Assembly: GCF_001645385.1 (NCBI RefSeq)
Contig: NZ_LVHI01000009.1
Location: 43,340 to 107,339, forward strand
Source: Rhodococcoides kyotonense
GTDB lineage: Bacteria > Actinomycetota > Actinomycetes > Mycobacteriales > Mycobacteriaceae
Direction: 5' to 3'
Length of the DNA: 64,000 nucleotides
Under the pieces are notes generated by a model. The model was not told the DNA's origin. It ran no database searches and saw nothing but the letters and a program-made list of their open reading frames with translations. Position numbers and translations under genes: made by a program. Positions 36,187-45,392 of the stretch are shown piece by piece. Positions within the stretch are counted from its first letter, which is position 1, and each line of letters begins with the position of its first letter.

Positions 36187-38136
36187 CTAACTGAACTGCG
36201 ACGCATACAACCGGTGGTACGCACCGCCTGCCGAGACGAGCGAATCGTGATCGCCCTGCTCGACGATGTGACCGTCCTCCATGACGACGATGAGGTCTGC
36301 ATCGCGGATGGTCGAGAGTCGGTGAGCGATGACGAAACTCGTGCGGTCGTTGCGCAGCGCCGCGGTGGCCTGCTGCACGAGCAGCTCGGTGCGGGTGTCG
36401 ACGGAACTGGTGGCCTCGTCGAGAATCAGGATCATCGGCTTCGCGAGGAACGCCCGCGCGATCGTGATGAGCTGCTTCTCACCGGCGCTGACGTTGTTGC
36501 CTTCTTCGTCGATGATCGTGTCGTACCCGTCGGGCAGCGAATGCACGAACTTGTCGACGTAGCTGACGCGGGCGGCCTCGAGAATTTCTTCCTCGGTGGC
36601 ATCCGGATCGCCGTACGCGATGTTGTCCCGAATGGTGCCGCCGAACAGCCAGGTGTCCTGCAGCACCATGCCCGTGCGTTCGCGTAGTTCGTCGCGCGAC
36701 ATGTCTCGAGTATCGACGTGGTCGATGGTGATGCGTCCTGAGTCGATGTCGTAGAACCGCATGATCAGGTTCACGAGCGTCGTCTTGCCTGCGCCGGTGG
36801 GTCCGACGATCGCGACGAGATGGCCCGGCTGGGCCACCAGCGACAGGTTCTCGATGAGCGGCTGATCCTCGCGGTAGCGGAACGAGACGTTCTCGAACTC
36901 GACGCGTCCGCAGTTGGCGACGGGCACGATAGTCTTGGCCGGATCCGGCTCCTCGTCGTCGGCATCGAGCAGGTCGAATATCCGCTCGGCCGACGCGACG
37001 CCGGACTGCACGAGGTTCACCATCGACCCGATCTGCGTCAGCGGCTGAGTGAACTGACGCGAATACTGGATGAACGCCTGCACCTCACCGAGACTCAGCG
37101 TGCCCGACGCCACCCGCAGGCCACCGACGACGGCGATGATCACGTAGTTGACGTTCCCGAGAAACATGATGGTCGGCATGATCATTCCGGAGATGAACTG
37201 CGCCCGGAAGCTCGACTCGAAGAGGCTGTCGTTTCGTTCGCCGAACTCGCGCTCGACCTCGGCCTGACGTCCGAATGCCTTGACGATCTCGTGCCCGGTG
37301 TAGGTCTCCTCGATCTGCCCGTTGAGCCGTCCGGTGTGCTTCCACTGGTTGATGAAGTGTGGCTGCGACCTCTTGGCGATCATGGCGGTGACGACCAGCG
37401 ACGCCGGAACCGTCAGTACCGCAACCAGAGCGAGCAGCGGCGAGATCCAGATCATCATGCCGAGAATTCCGAACACCGTCAGAACGCCGGTGACGAGCTG
37501 ACTCAACGTCTGCTGAAGACTCGTCGAGACATTGTCGACGTCGTTGGTGACGCGGCTCAGCAACTCACCACGGGTACGCGAGTCGAAGTAGGACAACGGA
37601 AGTCGATGCACCTTGCGTTCGATCTCACCGCGAAGGCGTCGAATGGTCCTCTGCAGCGCGATGTTCAGAATGTACGCCTGCGCCCAGGCGAGCAGCGACG
37701 ACAGCACATACAACCCGAGGACGAGCAACAGAACGTTTCCGACGGCCGAGAAGTCGATTCCGACGCCGGGGGTGACGTCCATTCCGGCGACCATGTCGGC
37801 GAAGGTGTTCTGACCGTCGGCGCGAAGACTGTCGACGGCTTGTTCTTTCGAAACACCCGGCGGCAGTTGATTCCCGACGACGCCGTTGAAGATCAAGTTC
37901 GTCGCATGGCCGAGGATGCTCGGTGCCGCGACCGAGAGAACCACGCTCGCGATGGCGAACAGCAACACGGCGACGAGTCGAACACGTTCGGGTGCGAGCT
38001 TCTTCAACAGCCGGACGAACGACGCCTTGAAGTGAAGCGCCCTGGTGCCGGGCGCGTTCCCCGCAGGTCTGCCCGCAGGGGCGGGGGCGGCCGGCGCGGC
38101 GGGAGCTTCCGACGGCTTGGTAGCGGGCTTGGTCAT
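36187..38136 (-). CDS. ABC exporter subunit, heterodimer partner with intact ATPase site motifs
   Basis: 649 residues. An Ala/Pro-rich N-terminal extension (about 45 residues) precedes six membrane helices. The nucleotide-binding domain begins near residue 405: Walker A GPTGAGKTTLV, Walker B LILDEATSSVD and IAHRLST with the switch histidine are canonical. The signature is SAGEKQ rather than LSGGQ. Its start overlaps the stop of the upstream subunit by 4 bp (ATGA). With that partner it should form an asymmetric type IV exporter, with one consensus and one degenerate ATP site. Substrate unknown. Confidence 0.9.
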   Translation of the reverse strand: MTKPATKPSEAPAAPAAPAPAGRPAGNAPGTRALHFKASFVRLLKKLAPERVRLVAVLLFAIASVVLSVAAPSILGHATNLIFNGVVGNQLPPGVSKEQAVDSLRADGQNTFADMVAGMDVTPGVGIDFSAVGNVLLLVLGLYVLSSLLAWAQAYILNIALQRTIRRLRGEIERKVHRLPLSYFDSRTRGELLSRVTNDVDNVSTSLQQTLSQLVTGVLTVFGILGMMIWISPLLALVAVLTVPASLVVTAMIAKRSQPHFINQWKHTGRLNGQIEETYTGHEIVKAFGRQAEVEREFGERNDSLFESSFRAQFISGMIMPTIMFLGNVNYVIIAVVGGLRVASGTLSLGEVQAFIQYSRQFTQPLTQIGSMVNLVQSGVASAERIFDLLDADDEEPDPAKTIVPVANCGRVEFENVSFRYREDQPLIENLSLVAQPGHLVAIVGPTGAGKTTLVNLIMRFYDIDSGRITIDHVDTRDMSRDELRERTGMVLQDTWLFGGTIRDNIAYGDPDATEEEILEAARVSYVDKFVHSLPDGYDTIIDEEGNNVSAGEKQLITIARAFLAKPMILILDEATSSVDTRTELLVQQATAALRNDRTSFVIAHRLSTIRDADLIVVMEDGHIVEQGDHDSLVSAGGAYHRLYASQFS

Positions 38137-39863
38137 GACGCCGCCACCGCGTGCTGGGAGTCGACGATCTCGGCGTACGTCGGGCACGTCGCGAGCAGAT
38201 GTTCGTGCGTCCCGAGTCCGACGGGTTTGCCGTCGTCGAGAACGAGAATCTGATCGGCGTCGACGATGGTCGAGACACGTTGGGCGACAACGATCATGCA
38301 GGCGTCGGCGATGACGGGTTTCAACGCCGCGCGAAGCTTCGAGTCGGTGGTCAGGTCGAGCGCGGAGAACGAGTCGTCGAACAGATAGATGCTGGGGCGC
38401 CGCACGAGAGCCCTGGCGATGGCCAGACGCTGGCGTTGACCACCGGACACTGTCGTACCTCCCTGCGAGACGGCCGTTTCCAGGCCTTCCGGCATCTTGC
38501 GGACGAAGTCGGCGGCCTGAGCGATCTCCAGCGCCTCCCACAGTTCGTCGTCGGTGGCGTCGGGTTTTCCGTAGCGCAGATTCGACGCGATGGTTCCGGA
38601 GAACAGATACGGTTTCTGCGGGATGAGCCCGATGTGGCTGCGCAGTTCGTCGACGTCCAGGTCTCGAATGTCGGTGCCCCCGACCAGGACCTGGCCCGCG
38701 GTGACGTCGATCAGACGCGGAATCAGATTGATCAGTGTCGACTTGCCCGATCCGGTGCCGCCGATGACGGCGGTCACCTTGCCCGGCTCGGCAACGAAGT
38801 CGACGCCGCACAGGACCGGGAATTCGGCGCCGGGGAAAGAGAACTCGGCATGCCGGAGTTCGACGAGGCCCGGCGTCGTCACGAACGGCTTGGGTGACGA
38901 CGGCAGCACCACAGACGACTCGGTGGACAGCACCTCGCTGATACGGTCAGCGCACACCGACGCGCGCGGAACCATCATCGCGATGAACGACGCCATCATG
39001 ACCGACATCAGAATCAGCATGATGTAGCTGAGAAGTGCGGTGAGCGAACCGATTTCCATCGTGCCGTTGTTTATCGCGTGGCCACCGAACCAGATCACGG
39101 CGACGCTGGTGACGTTGCTGATGAGCATGACCGTCGGGAACATCAACGCCATCAGGCGTCCGACCCGCAGAGCCGCCTGCGTCAGATCGTCGTTGGCAAC
39201 TCCGAAGCGGTCGATCTCGAAGCGTTCGCGTACGAATGCACGGACGACGCGGATGCCGGTGATCTGTTCGCGCAGAACGCGGTTGACGGCGTCGATGCGC
39301 ACCTGCATCGCACGGAAACCCGGCACCATGCGGACGATGATGAGACCCATGGAGAGTGCGAGGCCGGGGACTGCGACGAGCAGGACCCAGGACAGGCCCA
39401 GGTCTTCACGCAACGCCATCACGACGCCGCCGACACACATGATCGGGGCCATGACGACGATGGTGAATCCCATGACGATCAGCAGCTGCACCTGCTGCAC
39501 GTCGTTGGTGTTCCGAGTGATCAGCGACGGCGCACCGAACTGGCCGACCTCGCGAGCCGAGAAGGTTCCGACGCGATGCAGAATCGCCTTGCGCAGATCG
39601 CGTCCGGCGCCCATCGCAGATTTCGCGCCGATCAGGACGGCGGAGACCGAGCAGACGATCTGCACGAGCGACACCACGAGCATCCATCCACCGGTGGAGA
39701 GGATGTAGTTGGTGTCGCCGCGCGTCACACCGTTGTCGATGATGTCGGCGTTGAGGCTCGGCAGATACAGCGCGGCCGCCGTGGCCACGAACTGCAGAGC
39801 GATCAATGCTGCGATCGCCCGCTTGTACGGAGCCAGATACGTCTTGAGCAGGGGGATCAGCAT
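38133..39863 (-). CDS. ABC exporter subunit with degenerate ATPase site
   Basis: 576 residues, six membrane helices, then an ATPase domain with Walker A GGTGSGKSTL and a good signature VSGGQRQR. Walker B is IYLFDDSFSALD, where the catalytic Glu is Asp, and the switch histidine position reads VAQRVST (Gln). Such loss in one subunit is typical of heterodimers like TmrA/B or BmrC/D, so it fits the neighbour at 36187. ATG at 39863, with 81 bp between it and the MMPL gene upstream in the same direction. Substrate unknown. Confidence 0.9.
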   Translation of the reverse strand: MLIPLLKTYLAPYKRAIAALIALQFVATAAALYLPSLNADIIDNGVTRGDTNYILSTGGWMLVVSLVQIVCSVSAVLIGAKSAMGAGRDLRKAILHRVGTFSAREVGQFGAPSLITRNTNDVQQVQLLIVMGFTIVVMAPIMCVGGVVMALREDLGLSWVLLVAVPGLALSMGLIIVRMVPGFRAMQVRIDAVNRVLREQITGIRVVRAFVRERFEIDRFGVANDDLTQAALRVGRLMALMFPTVMLISNVTSVAVIWFGGHAINNGTMEIGSLTALLSYIMLILMSVMMASFIAMMVPRASVCADRISEVLSTESSVVLPSSPKPFVTTPGLVELRHAEFSFPGAEFPVLCGVDFVAEPGKVTAVIGGTGSGKSTLINLIPRLIDVTAGQVLVGGTDIRDLDVDELRSHIGLIPQKPYLFSGTIASNLRYGKPDATDDELWEALEIAQAADFVRKMPEGLETAVSQGGTTVSGGQRQRLAIARALVRRPSIYLFDDSFSALDLTTDSKLRAALKPVIADACMIVVAQRVSTIVDADQILVLDDGKPVGLGTHEHLLATCPTYAEIVDSQHAVAAS

Positions 39864-39944
39864 GATGGCCGAAGATTACTCGTACACATGTCAAACAGTC
39901 TCCACGTTTTCGCGGGTGAACGAGAATCTCCGGCCGTCTGCACG

Positions 39945-42263
39945 TCAGGCCCTGACCGTCTCTTCCTCGTCCCGCTTCGGTTCTGCCTTGGCGAGCTTCG
40001 CGCCTTCGATGTCGACGTCGGGCAGGATCTTGTCCAGCCACTTCGGCAGCCACCACGCCTTGTCGCCCATGAGCGCCATGACCGACGGGATGATGACCAT
40101 ACGCACGACGAACGCGTCGAAGAAGACAGCCGCCGCGAGGGCGAAACCGATCGACTTGATGAACGAGTCGGGTTCGGCCATGAACGCCGCGAAGACGGAG
40201 ATCATGATGACCGCGGCCGACGTCACCACGCGGGCGCCGTACTTGAAACCGTTGACGACGGCCTCCTTCGCCGGCGTGCCGTGGACGTACTCCTCACGCA
40301 TGCGCGAGACCAGGAAAACCTGGTAGTCCATCGCAAGTCCGAAGACGACACCGATCAGGAAGATCGGCATGAAGCTGACGATCGGCTGCGGATTGCTGAT
40401 CAGACCCAATCCGCCTTCCTGGAAGATGAACACCGTCGCACCGAACGTGGCGAGCACGCTGAGCAGGAAGCCGAGAGTCGCCGTCAACGGAACCAGGATC
40501 GAGCGGAACACCAGCATCAGCAGCAGGAACGCGAGACCGACGACGACCGCAAGGTACGGCGCGAGAGCATCCTGCAGTCTCTCCGACACGTCGAGTTCGA
40601 GCGCGGTCTGACCCGTGACGCCGTACGACACGTTGTTCGCCTCGGCGAAACCGGATTCGGCATCGCGAAGGTTGGCGACGAGATTCTTGGTCGCGTCGCT
40701 GTTCGGCTCACTCGACGGTGTCACGAGGATCTGTGCGGTGTCCCCCGCCTCGTTGACCGCGATGATCTGCGCGTTGGTGACGTCGTCCTCGGCGGAGATC
40801 GACTCGACCAGCTTGGCGAAGCCTGCCGTCCGATCGGCTTCCGGCGCTTCGCTGCCGTCGGCGATGACGAGCAGTGGGCCGTTCTTGCCGGGACCGAAGC
40901 CTTCTTCGACGAGGTCGTAGGCCTTGCGGACCGACGTCGACGGGTCGGAGGTGGCGATGCTCGGCAGTGCGAGCGACAGGCCGGTGGTCGGACCCGCGAT
41001 GACGGCGAGGAGAACAACGCCGCCGATGAGTCCGATCGCAGGACGCTTGACGAGTGCTCGGGCCCACCGGAGGCCGTTCGTGGCGGGAGCCTTCGGATCC
41101 TCGGGATCGGCGGTGTTGACGAACTTGATCTTGCCGCCGAACGCCTTGCCCTTGAACAGGCCGAGGAGTGCGGGCAGGAACGTCAGTGCGATGAGAACGG
41201 CGATGAACACCGCGAAGCCGGCCGCGTAACCCATCTGGGACAGGAACGGAATGCCGACGACGCGCAACGCGACGAGTGCGATGAGCACGGTCGCACCGGC
41301 GAAGACGACGGCCGAACCTGCCGTTCCCACCGAGCGTCCGACGGCTTCCTCGCGGTCGTCGGTGAGCGTCAGCTCGTGCCGGTATCGGGCGAGGATGAAC
41401 AGCGAGTAGTCGATGGCGACGGCCAGGCCGATCATGATCGCGAGGATCGGCGTGAAGGTCGACAGATCCGCGAAACCGGACGCGGTCGTGATGGCGAGGC
41501 TGCTGATGCCGATACCGACGATCGCGGTGATGAGCGGCAGTGCTGCGGCGACGGCGGATCCGAACATGATGAGCAGTACGACGGCAGCGACGGCGAGGCC
41601 GACGAGTTCCGACGTCCCGCCCGGCGGCGACGCGTTCTGCGCGACGGTACCGCCGAGCTCGACGGTCAATCCGGCGTCGCGGGCGGGCTGGGCAGCTTCG
41701 TCGAGCTGGGTGCGCAGTTCGTCGGTGACGTCGGCCAGCTCGACCGAGATCGGGACGTCGAGCGTGCCGATCTGCCCGTTCGGGCTGAGCGGCGACAACG
41801 CTGCGGCATTGGCGGCCGCCACGTCGGGAGGGGTTCCGTCCTGCTGCGCGAGCTGGTTGTACTGCTCGACGATCCCCGTGTTGCCGACGACGGGGTTGAC
41901 CAAAGGCTGCTGGCCACCGGGCTTCGCGGAGGCGTCGACGTCACCGATCTTGTCGATCTCCGCGATCGTCGCGTCCATGGCCGCGGTGTACTCGGGAGTG
42001 TCGAGCGACTGGCCGTCGGGAGCGCCGAAGACGTACTGGGCGGAGACGGCGCTCAGCGGATCCTCGACCTGTCCGAAGCGCTCGCTCTGCAGGTCGAGCG
42101 CCTCCTGAGCAGGTGTGCCCGGGATGTTGAACGAGTTGGCGGTGGGTCCGGACAACGTGCTCGCGCCGACGCCCGCGAGCACGAGAATCGCGAGCCACAG
42201 ACCCAGGACGATGCCTTTTCGCCGGTAGGCGAACTTTCCGATTCGATAGAGATAGGTGGCCAC
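39945..42263 (-). CDS. MMPL/RND-family membrane transporter
   Basis: 772 residues from a GTG at 42263 with GAGGAG upstream. About 11-12 helices in two repeated halves flank outer domains. The family signatures GLAVAIDYSLFILARYRHEL (first half) and GLAMDYQVFLVSRMREEY (second half) carry the essential Asp-Tyr pair for proton-driven transport. MMPL proteins move lipids or related envelope molecules in mycolate bacteria; others export toxic compounds. It is transcribed 11 bp after a TetR repressor gene, so the pair is likely one autoregulated efflux unit. Confidence 0.93.
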   Translation of the reverse strand: MATYLYRIGKFAYRRKGIVLGLWLAILVLAGVGASTLSGPTANSFNIPGTPAQEALDLQSERFGQVEDPLSAVSAQYVFGAPDGQSLDTPEYTAAMDATIAEIDKIGDVDASAKPGGQQPLVNPVVGNTGIVEQYNQLAQQDGTPPDVAAANAAALSPLSPNGQIGTLDVPISVELADVTDELRTQLDEAAQPARDAGLTVELGGTVAQNASPPGGTSELVGLAVAAVVLLIMFGSAVAAALPLITAIVGIGISSLAITTASGFADLSTFTPILAIMIGLAVAIDYSLFILARYRHELTLTDDREEAVGRSVGTAGSAVVFAGATVLIALVALRVVGIPFLSQMGYAAGFAVFIAVLIALTFLPALLGLFKGKAFGGKIKFVNTADPEDPKAPATNGLRWARALVKRPAIGLIGGVVLLAVIAGPTTGLSLALPSIATSDPSTSVRKAYDLVEEGFGPGKNGPLLVIADGSEAPEADRTAGFAKLVESISAEDDVTNAQIIAVNEAGDTAQILVTPSSEPNSDATKNLVANLRDAESGFAEANNVSYGVTGQTALELDVSERLQDALAPYLAVVVGLAFLLLMLVFRSILVPLTATLGFLLSVLATFGATVFIFQEGGLGLISNPQPIVSFMPIFLIGVVFGLAMDYQVFLVSRMREEYVHGTPAKEAVVNGFKYGARVVTSAAVIMISVFAAFMAEPDSFIKSIGFALAAAVFFDAFVVRMVIIPSVMALMGDKAWWLPKWLDKILPDVDIEGAKLAKAEPKRDEEETVRA

Positions 42264-42274
42264 GTGACGGCTCC

Positions 42275-42898
42275 TCAGTTGGTTTTCGGTTCGCGCGGGT
42301 CCGGGAGTCCGGCCTGCAGTTGGTCGAATGCGTCCTCGACTAGCTGTTGGGGCGACAGAGCTCCTGTGGGGTCGTTGGTCCAGATGGTCAGAGCTGCCGC
42401 GACGGCTCCACCTACCGACATTTGCACCAGGTTCGGATAGAGGTCGTGGTCGACGTCGGTGCCGGTGCGTTCGGCAATCGCTTCTCCGAGTACCCGGGTC
42501 AGCGAGCGATGAACTTCCAACTTGCGTGCCATGACGCTGGGGTTGGATTCGATGAGCTGTGCGACGGCGAAGGTCTCGGCCAGGTCTTTGTCCGGGTCGG
42601 TCACCATCGCGACGCCGACGTGCCGTAGCGAGTCCCAGAGCGGCTCGTCCGACGGCCGTGCACGCAGCATCTCGAACCATTCCAGCGCAGAAGCCTCGAC
42701 GTGATGCAGAACGGCTTCTTCTTTGTTGGCGAAATAGTTGTGGAACGTACGCGTGGACACCCCCGCCTCGGCGGCGATGGCATCCGCGGTGACCGCATCC
42801 AGGCCTCGAACCTTGGCGAGGTTCAAGGCCGCGAGACCGAGAGCGTCTCTCGTGGCTGCCTTCTTCTGATCACGAAGGCCGGGGGGATGATTGGTCAC
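42275..42898 (-). CDS. TetR-family repressor of the MMPL unit
   Basis: 207 residues from a GTG at 42898. Helix-turn-helix VTADAIAAEAGVSTRTFHNYFANKEEA (about residues 36-62). A helical ligand domain follows (MVTDPDKDLAETFAVAQLIE). It leads the MMPL gene by 11 bp, with palindromes at 42919-42940 just upstream, so it probably represses both. The inducing ligand is unknown. Confidence 0.92.
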   Translation of the reverse strand: MTNHPPGLRDQKKAATRDALGLAALNLAKVRGLDAVTADAIAAEAGVSTRTFHNYFANKEEAVLHHVEASALEWFEMLRARPSDEPLWDSLRHVGVAMVTDPDKDLAETFAVAQLIESNPSVMARKLEVHRSLTRVLGEAIAERTGTDVDHDLYPNLVQMSVGGAVAAALTIWTNDPTGALSPQQLVEDAFDQLQAGLPDPREPKTN

Positions 42899-42918
42899 GC
42901 ATTCCAAAGTACGGAAAG

Positions 42919-42940
42919 TGCAGAGTTCTGCAATATTGCA
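42919..42940. promoter_or_regulatory. Overlapping palindromes upstream of the TetR-MMPL unit
   Basis: TGCAGA, GT, TCTGCA (42919-42932) overlaps TGCAATATTGCA (42929-42940), a perfect 12-bp palindrome, and a further GTGCA copy follows. They lie 21-42 bp upstream of the TetR GTG, inside its likely promoter, and fit a multi-site TetR operator. Confidence 0.6.
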
Positions 42941-42994
42941 CGAACGTGCAGTTCTGTCGGGTGCGACACAGTGGGGTGAACACTGTGTCACCGG

Positions 42995-43450
42995 TCACCG
43001 TCGAGCCCACGCCCCCGGATCGCTGGTCAGGTCGTGAACGAAGGACGGAAGATGCTCGTCGACGATGTCGGCCAGCGACACTTCCTCCAGCACAGCACGC
43101 AGATTCGCCCGGACCGCAAGCCAGACAAGCCGCAGCGGCTCGGCAGGCCCGGGATATTCGACATCCTCCGGACGCTGACCGCGTACCGACGCGAGCGGAC
43201 CCTCCACGGCCCGGACGACATCGGCGACGGAAATCTCTGCGGGTGGGCGGGCCAGCCAGTATCCGCCGTCGGGGCCGCGTCGGCTGCGGACGAGATCGGC
43301 TCGACGCAGATCCGACAGCACCGATTCCAGGAACTTGTGCGGAATGTTCTGCGCACCCGCCAGCGCCTCGGCCTTGCCGGGGGCGCCCTCGTTGGCCGCA
43401 AGCTCGAGCAGAGTGCGTACGGCATAGTCCGCCTTGGCGGTAATGTGCAC
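42995..43450 (-). CDS. Rrf2-family transcriptional regulator lacking cysteines
   Basis: 151 residues from a GTG at 43450, with AAGGAG 7 bp upstream. It begins MHITAKADYAVRTLLELA, the family signature, followed by helix-turn-helix IPHKFLESVLSDLRRADLV and RGPDGGYWLARPPAEISV. No cysteine is present anywhere, so it cannot hold an iron-sulfur cluster by the usual three cysteines of IscR or NsrR. It may therefore sense a different ligand or use other residues. A strong inverted repeat lies immediately upstream, suggesting autoregulation. The neighbours share no obvious pathway with it. Confidence 0.9.
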   Translation of the reverse strand: MHITAKADYAVRTLLELAANEGAPGKAEALAGAQNIPHKFLESVLSDLRRADLVRSRRGPDGGYWLARPPAEISVADVVRAVEGPLASVRGQRPEDVEYPGPAEPLRLVWLAVRANLRAVLEEVSLADIVDEHLPSFVHDLTSDPGAWARR

Positions 43451-43481
43451 GGCAATCTCCTTCGACGGGCTTTCGTTAATT

Positions 43482-43498
43482 CCTACCACTTTGGTAGG
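43482..43498. promoter_or_regulatory. Rrf2-type operator
   Basis: CCTACCA, CTT, TGGTAGG has 7-bp arms and ends 32 bp upstream of the Rrf2 start. The AT-rich flanks (TTAATT and GGGAATA) fit a promoter. This is the form of Rrf2 family binding sites (short arms, small spacer), so autoregulation is likely. Confidence 0.65.
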
Positions 43499-43532
43499 GA
43501 ATAGGCCAATTTTGTTGCCCCTCCCCCTCCCC

Positions 43533-43592
43533 GGACCGACCGAATGTCACCTGTGGTCACTCAGAGTGACCGGAAAGCCACATTCGGTCCGG
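43533..43592. repeat. REP-like palindromic element, copy at 43.5 kb
   Basis: ACCGAATGT (43539-43547) is complementary to ACATTCGGT (43580-43588), and an inner GGTCACT, cag, AGTGACC sits within. The element is related to those at 51389 and 63675 (same GACCGAATGT and TCACTC words). It lies in the 261-bp non-coding interval between the Rrf2 and hydroxylase genes, in an otherwise C-rich stretch. Confidence 0.7.
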
Positions 43593-43665
43593 CCCGCCGC
43601 GCGCTCCGACCCGCGCCCCGACCCGAGCCCAGCCCAGCCCAGCCTATGGCCTAGCTCACAACAAA

Positions 43666-43694
43666 GCGTTACACTGAGACCCCAAGTGTTACGC
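43666..43694. promoter_or_regulatory. Inverted repeat before the fatty acid hydroxylase gene
   Basis: GCGTTACACT (43666-43675) and AGTGTTACGC (43685-43694) are inverted with one mismatch, and lie 18-46 bp before the hydroxylase start at 43712. Part of the first arm (TACACT) also resembles a -10 box. This is a probable promoter or operator for that gene; the protein is unknown. Confidence 0.4.
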
Positions 43695-43711
43695 AAGAGG
43701 GGTGCGGTCGG

Positions 43712-44620
43712 ATGTTCGAGTGGATCAGTTCAGCATGGAACTCGTTACCCGAGCCGCTGCGTGACCCCGTCGCTCTGGCGATCCCCGCGTTCGTCGTGCT
43801 GCTGGCCATCGAATGGTTCGCGGCGGCCAAACTCGAGGAAGGCGAACGCGGCAGCTACAAGGGTTCGGACGCACGCGCCAGCGTCAGCATGGGTCTCGTG
43901 TCGATTGCCACGACGACTGGCTGGAAGACGCTCGCCCTCGTCGCATATTCGGCGCTGTACGCCTACGTCGCTCCGTGGCATCTGCCTGCCGACGCCTGGT
44001 ACACGTGGGTGATTCTGATCGTCGGCGTCGACGTGCTGTTCTACACGTACCACCGCATCGCGCACCGAACCCGGATCATCTGGGCGACGCATCAAGCTCA
44101 TCATTCGAGCGAATACTTCAACTTCAGTACTGCTCTGCGTCAGAAGTGGAACAACAGCGGCGAGATCGTCATGTGGCTTCCGTTGCCGCTCTTGGGAATT
44201 CCGCCGTGGATGGTGTTCGTCGGCTTTTCGATCAACCTGGTCTATCAGTTCTGGGTGCACACCGAGCGGATCGACAAGCTTCCGCGCGCAATCGAATTCG
44301 TCTTCAACACACCGTCGCATCACCGCGTGCATCACGGACGCGACCCGCAGTACCTCGACAAGAACTACGCCGGCATCTTCATCATCTGGGACCGGATGTT
44401 CGGGACGTACGCCGACGAGATCGAACGCCCCCACTACGGCCTGACGAAACCGGTGGACACGTACAACATCTGGACGCTCCAGACACACGAATACCGCTCC
44501 ATCGCAAGGGATGTAGCGGCATCGCGGTCGTGGCGTGAACGGTTCGGTTTCGTCCTCGGCCCGCCGGGGTGGACTCCGAGCAGGCCGAGACGGAAGGAAA
44601 CTAGTTCGAGTTCAGGTTGA
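43712..44620 (+). CDS. Fatty acid hydroxylase/sterol desaturase superfamily membrane protein
   Basis: 302 residues, four to five membrane helices. The three histidine boxes that bind two irons are present: HRIAH (about residue 115), HQAHHSSE and HHRVHHGR with flanking NTPS. The enzyme uses oxygen to hydroxylate or desaturate a lipid in the membrane. The substrate (fatty acid, sterol or carotenoid) is not readable. The C-terminal tail (SRPRRKETSSSSG) is hydrophilic. Its end overlaps the convergent YceI gene by 20 bp. Confidence 0.9.
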   Translation: MFEWISSAWNSLPEPLRDPVALAIPAFVVLLAIEWFAAAKLEEGERGSYKGSDARASVSMGLVSIATTTGWKTLALVAYSALYAYVAPWHLPADAWYTWVILIVGVDVLFYTYHRIAHRTRIIWATHQAHHSSEYFNFSTALRQKWNNSGEIVMWLPLPLLGIPPWMVFVGFSINLVYQFWVHTERIDKLPRAIEFVFNTPSHHRVHHGRDPQYLDKNYAGIFIIWDRMFGTYADEIERPHYGLTKPVDTYNIWTLQTHEYRSIARDVAASRSWRERFGFVLGPPGWTPSRPRRKETSSSSG

Positions 44621-45287
44621 TCAGGAAGTCCACGGTTCCCGAATCCTCGACGGTGACGAATCCCAGTGATGGTGGCTGGATTCCGTAGTCGGCCCACGTC
44701 GTCGGAATGCTTCCCGACGCGATCAGCATGTCACCGGACTGCAGCACCTCGATATCGACGGACACCGGACGCGTCTGGTCCTTCAGCGTCAGGGTGCCGT
44801 CGGCCTTCACCGTCGTCACGGTGCCGTCCTTCGGAACCGACGACAGGTCGACCGGCGAGGTGAACGTGAACGTCGCCGTCGGGTACGTCGCGGTGTCGAA
44901 GATGTTGCCGCGGAACTGATTGTCCCGTCGGTCGCTGTCGGTGGTGATCGAGTTGGTCTGCACGACGACTTCACCCTCGGTCAACTCGTTGTCGGCGATG
45001 GTCACGTCACCGCTGACCTCGGTCGTCGAACCGACCACGGTCACGTCGGATCCGTTCAGAACCTCGTCGACGGTATAGCCCGCCGCTGTCGTGTTCGACG
45101 CGTCGCCGGGCACGATGGTCCATGATCCATTCAGATCGTCCGTCGTCGCCGCTTGCGCACCCGACGTGGAGACGGTCGCCGCAGGGGCGTCGTCACCCTG
45201 GAAGGACGCGTAGATCTTCGGTCCGAAAAACGCAGCGAGTGCGATCACGACGACCGCTGCGCCTGCTATCCACCATTTCTTCGTCAT
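44601..45287 (-). CDS. Membrane-anchored YceI-family protein
   Basis: 228 residues from the ATG at 45287. An N-terminal hydrophobic helix (IAGAAVVVIALAAFFG, residues 7-22) anchors or exports it. The YceI lipocalin-like barrel follows from LNGSWTIVPGDAS to the end (FVTVEDSGTVDFLINLNS). YceI proteins bind isoprenoid or quinone-like molecules in the envelope. Its coding end overlaps the convergent fatty-acid hydroxylase gene. The 105 bp to the divergent 45393 gene hold both promoters. Confidence 0.88.
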   Translation of the reverse strand: MTKKWWIAGAAVVVIALAAFFGPKIYASFQGDDAPAATVSTSGAQAATTDDLNGSWTIVPGDASNTTAAGYTVDEVLNGSDVTVVGSTTEVSGDVTIADNELTEGEVVVQTNSITTDSDRRDNQFRGNIFDTATYPTATFTFTSPVDLSSVPKDGTVTTVKADGTLTLKDQTRPVSVDIEVLQSGDMLIASGSIPTTWADYGIQPPSLGFVTVEDSGTVDFLINLNSN

Positions 45288-45392
45288 GGCCGCCAATGCT
45301 AGTTGCACCTTCAAGTCAAAGGGAGGGTCAACAGCTGTCAACTTCCTGAGAAAGCGTGCGGCTGCGCGGCGCCGCCGCACTAAGGTGAAACA

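Noticed and set aside
36187..38811. A single 874-residue protein spanning both ABC genes
   Set aside because: The extra N-terminal part is the wrong frame of the upstream subunit; the ATG at 38136 starts a complete subunit with a 4-bp overlap.
39078..42440. 1120-residue plus-strand open frame opposite the MMPL/ABC genes
   Set aside because: It is antisense to two well-supported genes, is very rich in Asp, Arg and His, has no domain match, and is typical of shadow frames in high-GC DNA.
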